From Strongyloides papillosus (lineage: Eukaryota; Nematoda; Chromadorea; Rhabditida; Strongyloididae): a stretch of DNA of 64,000 nucleotides. The DNA is taken from contig SRSI01000051.1 in the NCBI GenBank assembly GCA_005656395.1, positions 124,001 through 188,000 on the forward strand, in the 5' to 3' direction. Below are positions 48,526 to 59,556 of this stretch, one piece after another; the first letter of the stretch is position 1; the number at the start of each line of letters is the position of its first letter. Made by a program: the position numbers and the translations under genes. Under the pieces are notes generated by a model, which saw only the letters and a program-made list of their open reading frames with translations, searched no databases and had not been told where the DNA came from.

Positions 48526-49589
48526 TTCTAAAGAAATGATCTAAAATATCATCATATGTCAACTTATAAATAGGTTTGCATCTAACAATCAAACTCTTCT
48601 TGTAGAGAGTCGATGATAATATAAACATTCACCAATTAATCTTTCTTATGGCCAAAAAATCAATTGATCTTATGTTTGTTACGAGATAAGTATATATTTT
48701 ACAAATATTTTTCAAATAAATCATCATTAAAATGCTTTATATATGCCTTTGTTACCACACATCGTCAACATTATTACTCCATCTTCCATTTACCAGATAG
48801 AAAAAGATAGACTCTTCAAAAAAAAGTACAAAGGCCAAAGTTAATTAATGTTTAAGTAAAATATCTATTTTACTGATAAATAGATTAATTGGTGATTATA
48901 CAAAGTTATCATAATATTCTTAACTACTTACAGACAAGTATGCCTGTTTTCATCAAAATGGAGCGATGCAAATTTTTGATATCTCGTACGTTTCGTTGAT
49001 TGATATTATGATTCAATGAAAAGTGTTTACTTAATTTAACATACGTAAAAGCAAACAGTTAAATTGACACTTTTAAATGGCTAATTTAGAGATAAAAATG
49101 ATATTTTGAGCATAAACTGGTTTAGTACTTACTATGTATTCCTTCAAAAAGAAAGATTAATTCTTCTGATATCATCATGCTCATCATTTCATTATCTTTT
49201 TTTACGAATAAACATTAAATATTTAATTAAACTTTTATCAAAAAAACGTATTTCCCCTATCATCACTTCTAAATTTTTTCAAACACCAAAATTCTTGATA
49301 TAAAACAGATGCAAAAGAATTATGAAAAATTTATCAACTTCTCTAGAAGCATTCCTTTAATGATTAACACAAGACTTACTTAAATGGGAGGTCCATATAC
49401 ATTTCTAGAATATACACATTCCATAGATAACAACTTATTAACTACATATATATGTAGATTTTTTTATATAAATTTCACCATACTTTTTAAGAAAAAGGTG
49501 TGTTTAACTGTAAAATACAATATTTCAAAATATTATTACTACCATCTTTACTGGAGTAAAAGTAATATTTTAATATTTAATAACTAATT
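48526..49589. other. Intergenic between GILT and neuropeptide-like gene (divergent)
   Basis: Shared upstream region of the two divergent genes. The open frames at 49106-49303 and 49384-49587 are Phe/Ile-rich chance sequence. Confidence 0.4.
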
Positions 49590-49842
49590 ATGAATATGTA
49601 TGGAAAATTTTTGATTCTTTTCTTTTTTACTTGTTATTTATCAACTATCAACATTATAGAAGGTTCCCCTATCTTTTTATATCATAGAAGTGCTGATGGT
49701 ATGTAGATAACTTATTTTTATTGATGTTATTAATAAAGGTATTTTAGGTGGGAGAACTAGAAGAAATGTTGCTCAGTTAGAACGTTTATTACTTCAAATT
49801 GTTGAAAACAGCAGAGATCATGCTTCAATTAGACCAGGATAA
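49590..49842 (+). CDS. Neuropeptide-precursor-like small protein (C-terminal RPG amidation site)
   Basis: Exons 49590-49698 and 49748-49842 (49-bp intron GTATGT...TTTTAG, splitting a Gly codon) give 67 aa; the gene is too short for standard ORF thresholds. A signal peptide covers about residues 1-25 (FLILFFFTCYLSTI; an alternative ATG at 49596). After a short spacer comes RTRR, a furin/PC2 site, followed by a 24-residue helical peptide starting NVAQLERLLLQIVENSRD and ending in SIRP, then Gly and stop. The terminal Gly directly before the stop is the standard amidation signal, predicting an RP-amide end. Nematode RPamide peptides (nlp-2/22/23 group) share that end, but this peptide is longer and otherwise unlike them, so the receptor class is unknown. 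Confidence 0.65.
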
Positions 49843-50784
49843 TCAAATCCCACCATTGGACTATCCCCGAATACTTTCTTCTCTTATCTACATTTCAATG
49901 TAACTCTAAAAACTTACCTAATACTTTTAACAATATTACTTATTTTTTTCGAACAAAAAAAAAGATAAGTAACAAAAATTCGAGCATATACTTTATATTT
50001 GAAAAATACCCTGCGGGTGAAGAAATGAACAAGATCTCTGCTACATAAATTATATGCATATTAAAATATCTATTGAAATCATAGTGAATAAAAGTCTAAT
50101 CACCTATATTTTCCTCTTGTTTTACCTTCAAAACAACTTTATACAAAAACATCTTGTTATACTGATATTATTAAAAAAATATAATATTTTTTCGTTACAT
50201 TAAAACAATAAAATTTATTTACAGTTATGAATTTTTTTCCATTAAAAAAGTATGTACTAAAAATATATTTTTATCAATTGAGATTAATTATTAAGAATAC
50301 AAATGACATTGTACAGTAAAAAAACGTCTTTTTTTGTTTAATTAATATTTAATTGTTCTTAAAAATAGACAATCTGATTCTTATTTCAATATTATCGTGT
50401 ATAAAAAGTTATAGTTTGATAATTATATGTACACTGTCATCACCGATTTTAAAGTTAATATATTTACGAAGCAGATAAAATTTGATTTTAAAATATATTG
50501 ATAAGAAATTAAATAACATTTTTTGACATTCTTTATCATTTAATCAATTGAGAAGGAATATATCTATTTATGAGACAATTAAAATTTTTTTGCTTTCAAT
50601 AAAAAAAGTATTTACAATGCGTATAAAAAACAAATTTTTTTATTACTCACATTTAATATATAATAGATAATCTAGAGTAAGATAAATAATTTTGTTTGTA
50701 TATAAAAGTACATACTGATTTCTTAATAATTAAATTTTTGTACAAAAAATTACTAACATTCCATTTTTTCCTGTTTTTCTACGG
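49843..50784. other. Intergenic (convergent 3' flanks)
   Basis: AT-rich, no gene seen. Confidence 0.4.
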
Positions 50785-51722
50785 TCAATTCATGCAATTA
50801 ATCAAGAATGATTGAACAAATACTATGAATACCATAAAAACTTTGGTGAAGAAAGGCAACTTTGAAAAGATAGAAGCACTATTTGATGCAGCATTACAAC
50901 GATCCGTGAAACAGGTACATAGACGGACATCACCATAAACAGGAACATCCATACCTTTTGGTTGATTGAAGATTAAAGCTCTCGGTAACATTCTACAAGT
51001 GGGGGCTGAGACAAATCTGTGCGTTCGCAATGCCGTTTGATTGAAACCATTCTTAACTATTTTATCCGCACACCCTCTTATGTATTTGAAACCAATGAAT
51101 ACTCCTAGAAAGGTCAAATTATCATCTTGAAAGTAAGTAAAAAACCCACCTGCTTCAACATTTGGTTCAGCTAAAGTAACACAAAAAGTATTACAAGAAA
51201 CCAGTCCCATATTTTGCATCAAATGTTGGTCATTACATCTATTCGTAAAAACGTGAGGTTTCTCATAAGTTGCTTGAAGATAATCCCACGATTCTTGGTA
51301 ATTCAAAGACATGCAACTATAACATTTTAATTGCCTTGGAAAACCTAAAATAAAGTCATTAAAAAATTATTAAATAATATTAAAGCTATAAAATAAAGTT
51401 ATATATTTATTTTTTTTGTTCTTATTATCACATCAATTATATATAATTTACTACCTTGTCTTCTATTATCAACTTTATTAACTGTCATAGGATAAGCACC
51501 TGAATCACTATTTTTTGTATAACTTCTAGATTTATGGTGATGTGGGAATTCCCCATTGGTAATAGATTTTAAATTTCTATATTTATCATGAATATTATTA
51601 CTATAAATGATATTATCATCGTCTATCAATGAACCTCCTCCATTCGAGAATAGGAGAGAGAGGAATGTAAAAAATAGATATATTTGATTGAAATAAAATA
51701 TTTTAACATAAATATTCTCCAT
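50785..51722 (-). CDS. Ly6/uPAR-like GPI-anchored protein, ODR-2/HOT-like
   Basis: Exons 51722-51455 and 51344-50785 (110-bp intron, splitting a Gly codon) give 275 aa. A signal sequence covers about residues 1-26, then about 65 poorly ordered residues. The Ly6-type domain runs from CYSCMS (97-102) to CTCFTDRCN (232-240), with the family-final CxxDxCN, and holds YIRGC (about 178-181). A spacer (AASNSAS) and a hydrophobic tail (about 253-272) fit GPI attachment. Spacing of CYSCMS...W...L...Y.KP..FT..C resembles C. elegans ODR-2 and its HOT paralogues, neuronal proteins needed for odour responses. The assignment to that subfamily is from memory of the motif, so moderate. Confidence 0.75.
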
Positions 51723-52121
51723 AGTTTTTATGTCATAGTAGATTCAAGTTTATAATATATAGTAATAATATCTTAAAATAATTATTAATAAATTTAATAA
51801 ACAATTTATTTTAAATAATATAATAAAATGAGAAATAAAAAAGAATCTTGTGGTTTAGACGTTAGCATTATATGTTTCAATTTTTATCTCAATCATCTTG
51901 TTTTTAAGAAAAATGAAAAGTTGGACAGGTATGGGAAAGGTAGTATGCAATTTGTAGTAGAAGATAAAATATAACATCATTTATTTGATTGTTTATTATA
52001 GTAAAAATCAGAATTTAATGATGATGATTGACATGGGAGGAATGATGTTAGGAGAAATATGTTATAGTGATAAAATGATTAAAAAGAAACTTTTAGATTA
52101 GCTTAAATCTTTACCCTATCG
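51723..52121. other. Upstream flank of the Ly6/ODR-2-like gene
   Basis: AT-rich, no gene seen. Confidence 0.35.
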
Positions 52122-52176
52122 ATGTGGAAGTTATTTTTATTAAAATATTTAACATTAATTTTATTATTAGTAGATG
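52122..52176 (+). CDS. Possible orphan first exon encoding a signal peptide
   Basis: ATG at 52122 begins MWKLFLLKYLTLILLLVD, a textbook signal peptide, ending exactly at a perfect donor GTAAGT (52177-52182) after 18 codons plus one base. That is the same design as the other secreted-protein first exons in this window. No matching downstream exon was found in the next 3 kb, so it may be a relic or a chance hydrophobic frame. Confidence 0.25.
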
Positions 52177-52182
52177 GTAAGT

Positions 52183-53950
52183 AATCTTTTTTTATAAAAT
52201 ATAATTATGGTCGTTTTTATTAATAATTGCAAAAAATCATAGTTTTGTCACACCTCTTGGTGGATTGTTATAAAAAATATAGAAAATTATAAGGAAAATG
52301 AGAGAAGGAAAAAAAGTTTAATGAAATAAGGTTTGTTCAAGTATATACTTGGTTGAATATAAATAAATTTTAAAATGAAATGATTTTAATATAGAAATAA
52401 TTTTAGAAGGAAACATTAAAGTTTAGGAAATTACTATGTATAAAATAATTGGACTTTAAATTTTTTTTCTTCAATGGATAATTAATGATAAAAGAAGTTA
52501 TAACTTCAATAGTTTATAAGTATCTATATGTATATAGTTTCATTCTCATAAAAATATTATACTTCTACTCAATGAAGGTATAGTACATTAGACTATATCT
52601 ACTTATAAACATCCAACGTAATTAAAATTATACAATGAAGTTCCTTTTAATATTTCATGCATGATATCTTATTTGGTTATGAAATATAAAAAAATTTGTA
52701 ATTAAATTTTTATAACTAAATATCATGTTAAGTTAAGTTAATTTTGAATTAGATTAATCTTATATATTATCGTTAATTGTTAGTATTCATGTATTGAGGA
52801 AACTATTATAATACATTTTACAATTAATCATAGGAAAAGGATGTTATGTATTTTTATTTTAAAAATAAAATAAGGTATTTAATATTATAAAAGAAATATT
52901 TCTATGTATATAAAAATTTCATAATCTTCATTAAAAGCAATTGATGAATTAATATGGTAATCTTTGATTGTCCATTTTTAAAATAATATATAAAATTATT
53001 TCTTTATTAAAAAGTATATTCATTTTCCACCGTAGTCTAATTAAAATTATTTACAATCATTTACAAAGAAATTATTATATAGTAGTAATAATAATATGTA
53101 GAAAAGATAATAGGAAGAAAGTACATAAAATAATTTAATGCGGGTGGATCAAAAGGATAAATTAATCATTCTTAACAAGATCTGTCAAATATTTTGACTG
53201 TACCTCATATTAAAAACATGTTAAGATTAGGATGGTGAAATATATTTGCATATAAACTTAAATGTTTAAGAAGAATTTTAATGAAAACTATTAAAATTCA
53301 TTTTATATATTCTGGTAAATGTGTATAAAATAATAAATACATTTTATTACTATAAAGTATCTTTAGAAATTTGATTACTCAATTACAAAAATCTCATTTT
53401 CTCATCTACAAAAAGATAACTAAAAAAGATAGAAAAAAAAAGTTATTCTTGAAAATGACATTGAATTTATTATCTCTTAAATACATAAATATTACATATC
53501 TCTTAAAATAAATATAGGATAAAATTTAGAAGTAATGATATAATATATTGGCATTATCAAGAAAATGATAAACAAGTTCAACATCTTATTTTCTTAATCT
53601 ATCCTTCTAACTTTAGGTTCATGAAATAAAGATAAGTGGGTACTTGAAAAAGGTGTAATTTAATTTACTCAATATATAAATATTAAGCTCGTTTATATGT
53701 TAGGGTAAAATAAATTGATATGATTATTTTAAAATTGTTAAAAGAAAATTAGAATGCTAATAAAAAGTTTATAATAATCAAGTTTTAAAAAAGATATTTT
53801 TACAAAAATTTTTATATCATTGCCTATATATGGATATATGTATAATTTAATATATTTTATTATCTTTTTTATGTACTTTTTCTTTAATCTTTTAATAAAT
53901 GCTTAATATTAATACGAAATGATTTGTACAGAAGGACATTTAGATTCTAG
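52183..53950. other. AT-rich intergenic, no gene seen
   Basis: No supported frame, RNA gene or repeat. Confidence 0.4.
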
Positions 53951-54035
53951 TTAATCTTCCTCAAGTGTAATCTTAGTAATATCTATTGTTTCTTTTAACT
54001 TTTGTGGATTATTCCATAAGATAGTGCCCATCTCT
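53951..54035 (-). CDS. Possible terminal exon of an unresolved - strand gene
   Basis: After an acceptor-like ATTAG on the - strand, 54035-53951 reads EMGTILWNNPQKLKETIDIT, then KITLEED and a stop: a low-bias, hydrophilic peptide unlike chance AT-rich translation, in locally GC-richer DNA. It could be the last exon of the membrane-protein gene starting at 56221, but the codon phase of that exon's donor does not fit directly, so at least one more exon would be needed. Confidence 0.25.
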
Positions 54036-55635
54036 CTAATATTGTGGTAATGGGGCGTTCAGTGGTTATAAGAAACAGATAAGAAAAAAGAGTAAAGTTT
54101 TAACTTATAATGTTGATATTGTATAACAATAATCATGAACTACAATTACTCGTGGGATTTCCTTTTGATACACCATGTTTTGATAAGAAAAAATGATAAT
54201 TTGTTTGGTGAGAGTTAAATAAAGAACTATTTTCCTTTAAAAATTTAACATAATACATAAAATAAGTTTATTTTTAAGAAAAATAAATTTATCTTAATAA
54301 TATCTTAGTAAGAGAGTTAAAAATTTTAAATTATTTACCTGGTAAAAGATTTTAAGAAGAAAATATTAGTACGGGCAATATATTTGAAGAGAAAACTTAA
54401 ATTTATGTTAAAAGAAATAAATTTAGAAGCAATAAATATTGAGACTTAACTAAATTAGTACATTAAAGGTCCAAAAATTTATTTATTTTTACATAATCAA
54501 AAGCATTAATTGTTTTAAACTTTAATATAATAAATATATAATACGTAAAAATTAAATAAACAATTTTAAAATCTTTAAGTCCTAATATTATTGATAAGAA
54601 AAGTTGGAATAAAAAAAGTTTTATTCTGAAATAATAAAAGTTCATTTGACAAATTAAGTGGTGCACAAAATTGACATAAAATTGTTTAAAATTATATTAC
54701 ATTTAATAAATTTCAAACATCTATATCTTAATTTATTATGTAACTGTTAATTAAAAGATATGTTAAAGCTTAGTAAAAAAATTGTGATACTTAAATATTA
54801 TTATGCATAAGGTGAAAAACAATTTTTAGAAATAATCAAACACAATATATATTCATTATTTATGCTATTTATTTTTCAATAAATAGTTTTTTACACAGGT
54901 TAAAAGGATAAGATAAAACGAATTTGTATGTACCATTACTTAACATCTGTATTTCTTGGAATCAGGGAAATAACATTTATAGAAGTTTTATATAAAAAAT
55001 AAGTATAGAAGAAAAAGAAAATAAGATAAACTACTTTTTTTTCTTCAGTATCCAGTTATCACGGATAAGGATAAAAATACTTTATATTTCTAAGAAGAAA
55101 GATAATAATACACACATATAGTATTAAGTTTCAATAGAAGTTATTTGAAATTACATGTAACTTAATGATAAGTAGATCATAAAAATTGTAAATAAATATA
55201 TAAGAAAATTGATACAACAATTGCCCTTTTTGTCTTATAAATCAATGGATACTATAAAAATATCATGAACCACTGAAATATCACATTAAAATACATAATG
55301 GTAGTATTACAATTGTCACATAGTATAAACTTTTTATTCCCAGAATAACATTTTATCAAGGCTCTTTCTTGATAATAACAATATTGAAAAATGATCTTCA
55401 TATTGTAACTACTTATTATATATGAATAGTAAATAAAGATTATCTCTCTCTCTCCCCATAATGGGCTATTAATTCATGGATAAATACTTTTTTGTTGAAA
55501 AATTACACACAAAATTCCGACAAACTTCAAAAAAAAGATATTTTTAAAAAATATTTTTACACCATCGTCAGAATATATTAGGGAAGATGGAAGATTTTTT
55601 TATAAAAAAAAATTAAAGATAAAAGTACAACTTAC
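54036..55635. other. Probable intron/intergenic space, no exon resolved
   Basis: Contains a (TC)n run at about 55443-55454 and the hairpin TATCAAGGCTCTTTCTTGATA at 55353-55373. A possible short exon on the - strand (ATTTCAG acceptor near 55281) could give the gene at 56221 a brief C terminus, but evidence is thin. Confidence 0.3.
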
Positions 55636-56221
55636 TATAAACTTTATTTTTAAAACTTGTATCTTCAACATGGCCACCATTATTTCGGATGAATTGTCTT
55701 GCCTCCTCCTCATCTATTATTAACTTTTTTTCATACTCACCATCATCTGAGGAACCAAAAATTTGAGATAAATGTGATTTTAGGAGAAAAATTAGTAATA
55801 ATATAATGATAAAACTTTGGCAAAACATTATAACCCATTTTTTATTTTTACGCTTTTTTCTTTCCTCTAATCCGGATGCTGGACAGTTAAGGAGCATTGA
55901 TTTGATAGAATTAATAGTTAAGTTTTTATCATTAATAAATAAATCATCATCTAATGAGGAGAAATCTTTTTTACCATCATCTTCATCATCACCGTCATCA
56001 CCATGATCATGATCAACAATAGGATTATTATAATATGAGTAAGATTTTTTACCTAATAAGCATGTTTTCTCATTACCATTATAGATGGGAGATGAGTAGG
56101 ATGGCGTAGATGAAATATCTCCACATGATTGTGAATGACTACTACTTTTTGTCACTCGTGTGACATATGTACTTGTAGTTGGGATGTCATAATATTCCGC
56201 ATTTGTCATCTGATAATGCAT
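55636..56221 (-). CDS. Type II membrane protein, first exon (incomplete gene)
   Basis: Exon 56221-55636 encodes about 195 residues and ends at a GTAAGT donor (Tyr codon plus one base). Residues 1-125 are cytoplasmic-looking: Ser/Thr/Tyr-rich, a His/Asp acidic stretch (HDHGDDGDDEDDG near 71-83) and basic RKKRKNKK just before a single hydrophobic segment (about 129-147, VIMFCQSFIIILLLIFLLK). A lysine after it and the preceding basic cluster predict type II topology. The lumenal/extracellular part (KKLIIDEEEARQFIRNNGGH) begins here, and its main domain must lie in downstream exons I could not identify. Reading on past the donor adds only seven residues, so the stop at 55613 is not the real end. 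No family recognised. Confidence 0.6.
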
Positions 56222-57976
56222 ATTTTATAATATATATGTGTTTTATTAGTTATAAAAAAACTCATAATATAATTTTCGGAGAAATGTAGCAAAAATTAAA
56301 TATTAATATGGAAAGATATATAATAAATAAAGTTAAAAAATTTTTTTCAAATTGAAAGAATATATCAAAATTGTTTTCAAACATATTGTAACATTTTAAG
56401 GATACTTAGATTTGTATAATGTACTCAAGAGAAATATATGAATAAAATATCAAAGATAAATTTTTAGTTTCATCATTGTTAAAGTGAAAAATTATTTTCT
56501 AACTTTTAAACATTAATAATCTACATTTTTTGTGAATAGAAGTAATATCAGAAGTCATTAATATCTCTCCTCTTTTAATATCTTTGAATTCCGCCTTCTT
56601 ATAAAAGAATATAACTTAAAAATATTGTTGAAAAAATAGGAAAAAAATTTATTGTTTTTGTATAAAAATTTCTAGAAGTGAGAGGGATAAAAAAGAGATA
56701 AAAATAGAGTGTAAATATCTTAAGGAAAATGTGACAAAAAAAGAAAATAATTATATTGAAATCAAATAATTACATATTATTGTCAGTTTAAAACTTGTAA
56801 ACAGAATATCTCTCAAACAAGAAAAATGGAGATTGATTGAATAGAAAAGACATTTTCTAAAAAAGTAATTTCTTTTAATATAACTAAGCTTAAAAAAATG
56901 TTCACAAATAAATTATTAGCTATATTTTGAGGTATAAATAAGGTTAACTACAATTTAATGCTACAAATTTAATTAAATTCTTGCTACTACTCCTTCTTCG
57001 TTTTTTTATTCTTAATGATAAGGAGATAAATGCTTTTTTTGCTAACATAAAACTTTATCTAGTAAAAGTGAAAACAAACTAATTTTGTCAAAATTTGCTA
57101 TTAAATAGTTATGCATAATTTATTATAAATTTTTTATTCAAATAATATGTATTGGAATAAAAAGTTTTATTAAATAGTATTAAAACTTTTTTTCAGGTGT
57201 GCTTTTATTATATTTTAATAATCGTTATAAATAAATCTCCTCCACCTTTTCATATCTCAGGAAGAGATTATAAAAAGTCATATATTAAATATTAATAGAA
57301 TTTTCATAAACTTAGTTATTTTAAGAAATAATAAAAAAAGATATATTTAAAAAGCATTTATTTTTCGTAGTATTCTACTAATATATTTTATCCATTTAAA
57401 GAAATACTTATTTTTTCTATCTTGCTAACTAACTAAAATCATTTAGTACTAATGGAAATATGTATTTTTTAATTTTAAAAAATAAACAAAGCTTAAAAAA
57501 TACATAGAGCAGTGATTAAGACAATTAACTTTGTAAAGTAAAGACAGAATAAAATTTGAGATAGAAAAAGAGATAAACATGAATTTAAAATAATGTTTAG
57601 CCATGTACAGAGGTCAGTTATAAGAGTTATTAGTAATTTTTAACTAGCCATGATACAATAATAAAAGAGATATCAAAACATTTGGGAGTTGTTAAGTTTA
57701 AATGTTAAAATAACTTTTACTGTGATTTTTATTGTATTTTTAAGAATAATCTTATATAAAAATCTTTAAAATAAGAAATATTAATAACTTATTTTGTTTC
57801 CAAAAAAATAACGGAGATATTAACATTAAGTCTTTCAAAGTATAAAAAGGGAAGTAGTAAACTTATATTTTATGCTTCCTCAATGATTGATTATAATGTA
57901 TGTGATATAAACAAATATTATAAAAAATAAAAATTATACATTTTTGAGATCTTTTTTATTTAAAAAATAAACTTAC
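56222..57976. other. AT-rich intergenic, no exon resolved
   Basis: Should hold the promoter of the gene at 56221 and perhaps further exons of the one at 58205; none could be supported. Confidence 0.35.
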
Positions 57977-58205
57977 TTTCCATCATTTCATTTTCCAGTT
58001 GAGCAGAGATCTTGTTAGCGACAAACACTAAATTTGCAAAAGGAAGCATCAAACCATTATTGCTATTTTGGACATTGTTTTTCAACATTTCAATAGTTTC
58101 TTTTTTTATTTTTTCCTCTATCATTGATATCGTGGAGAGATTAGAAAATGATAAAAGTACAAAAAAATACAAATATTTATAAACAGTGGTAGGAAAACGG
58201 TACAT
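57977..58205 (-). CDS. Secreted protein first exon (incomplete gene)
   Basis: Exon 58205-57977 starts MYRFPTTVYKYLYFFVLLSF, a signal peptide, and continues with a hydrophilic helical segment (EEKIKKETIEMLKNNVQN, FANLVFVANKISAQLENEMM) to a perfect donor GTAAGT at 57976-57971. The chance frame beyond the donor adds a few residues to 57960. Downstream exons were not found on the - strand. The family is unknown. The gene lies 156 bp left of foldback element 4, whose insertion may have placed new sequence in its promoter. Confidence 0.4.
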
Positions 58206-58361
58206 TAGGTAGCATTTACACCATTCTATGTTGATATAACTTTTTTGCTAAAAATTATTATTAGTTAGTAAAAGAAGCCAAAAATACGGTAAACAACAAG
58301 ACACACAATTAAATAAATTATGAAGTTCTTCAAAGTCAGATTTATTATAAAGACAAAACTA

Positions 58362-59556
58362 TACACACACAGCTCTGACACTGAAAATCAATTCGATTTT
58401 CGGGCAGTACCTTTAGACAAAGAGAAAGAAAATTTATTTTTGTCTACAATTGTCATCGAAAACTATTGGTGTTTCACAAATATTTTCTTGATGAGTTTAA
58501 AGTCATATGCATCTTTCCTGTTAAAAAAAATTAAATTATTAATAGTAAAATTGTAAAATAGTCAGTAACGTAATGTGACATAAAATAAATTAGAATTTTT
58601 TCAGTGTATAGCCAAGAAAAAACTAATAAATATTTATATTTTAGTAATTTTTAAGGTAGTTGATGAAAATATTTTTATTGTTTTAATAGATTAAGGAGAG
58701 CTCCATCAAGCATGTGTAACATTACAAAATAATTTTAAATATTGTTATCATTATTTGAATACTTCAATTTTATTAATTTAAAAAAAATTAACTGTATACG
58801 CTATTTTTTTAGAAATTTAATGCACAGATTAAAGTTGTAGGCAATAATAAGATTGGTCAATTTACAAAATTTATTTATTTGGATTTGTTTAAGAAATATT
58901 ATATTATTTTTGTAAATAAATTTTTTTAAAAGTACGGTACTTTTACATTATTTATTATTATTTCACATATTTTTTAGCATAATTATTATCACATAAAACG
59001 TTACTACGAATTTTTTAAACCTTTTATATATTTAATCTTATTTTCATACCTTTAACTTTTGGAAATACGACAGTTAACAATTCAATATGATGCAATTTTA
59101 TTACTGCCTTTTATAAAAAAGTATATATATATTTAAAAAAATGACGTTTCCGTTTTTCTCAACAAGTAATTTAACATTTCTAATTGCCTTTATAGTTTAC
59201 AACTTTGCCTAAAATCAAGATTCAACAAAACTACTTGAAACTGAAAGTATTCAATTTATTAGTTACAAAAGGACTATAATATATCGTATTTGTATGTCAA
59301 TAAGATAAAGTTGTTAGTGCCTAGAAATCCGAAGATAATTATAATTTTTATAAACACACATGGTATTATAAAAGGTTTATGCAAAGGCAATTTTCCTACA
59401 ACAAAAATATGTGCAAAAATTATTCTTATCAACCGAACTTTCGTCGGCACCATTAGTTTTTTATTACAATTGTAGACAAAAATAAGCTTCTTTCTCTTTG
59501 TCTAAAGATATTGCCCAAAAATCGAATTGTTTTTCGGTGTCAGAGCTGTGTGTGTA
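58362..59556. mobile_element. Foldback / MITE-like element 4
   Basis: Inverted arms about 200 bp long: left 58362 to about 58560, right about 59340-59556. TACACACACAGCTCTGACAC opens the left arm and its complement closes the right (GTGTCAGAGCTGTGTGTGTA with one change). CTTTAGACAAAGAGAAAGAA and TTTTTGTCTACAATTGT also match. The open frames at 58320-58556 and 59290-59475 are parts of the arms, so they are not genes. The terminal TACACACA is shared with element 2, hinting at related families with TA target sites. The roughly 780-bp centre has no transposase frame. Confidence 0.75.

Noticed and set aside
58320..58556. 78-codon frame starting MKFFKVRF
   Set aside because: It lies in the left arm of foldback element 4 and its reverse complement recurs in the right arm; explained by the repeat.
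58600..58640. CAGTGTATAGCCAAGAAAAA resembling a Tc1-type terminus
   Set aside because: Only partial resemblance to the Tc1 end, and no matching second terminus or transposase found nearby.
59290..59475. 61-codon frame near the end of foldback element 4
   Set aside because: Overlaps the right arm of the inverted repeat; not an independent gene.
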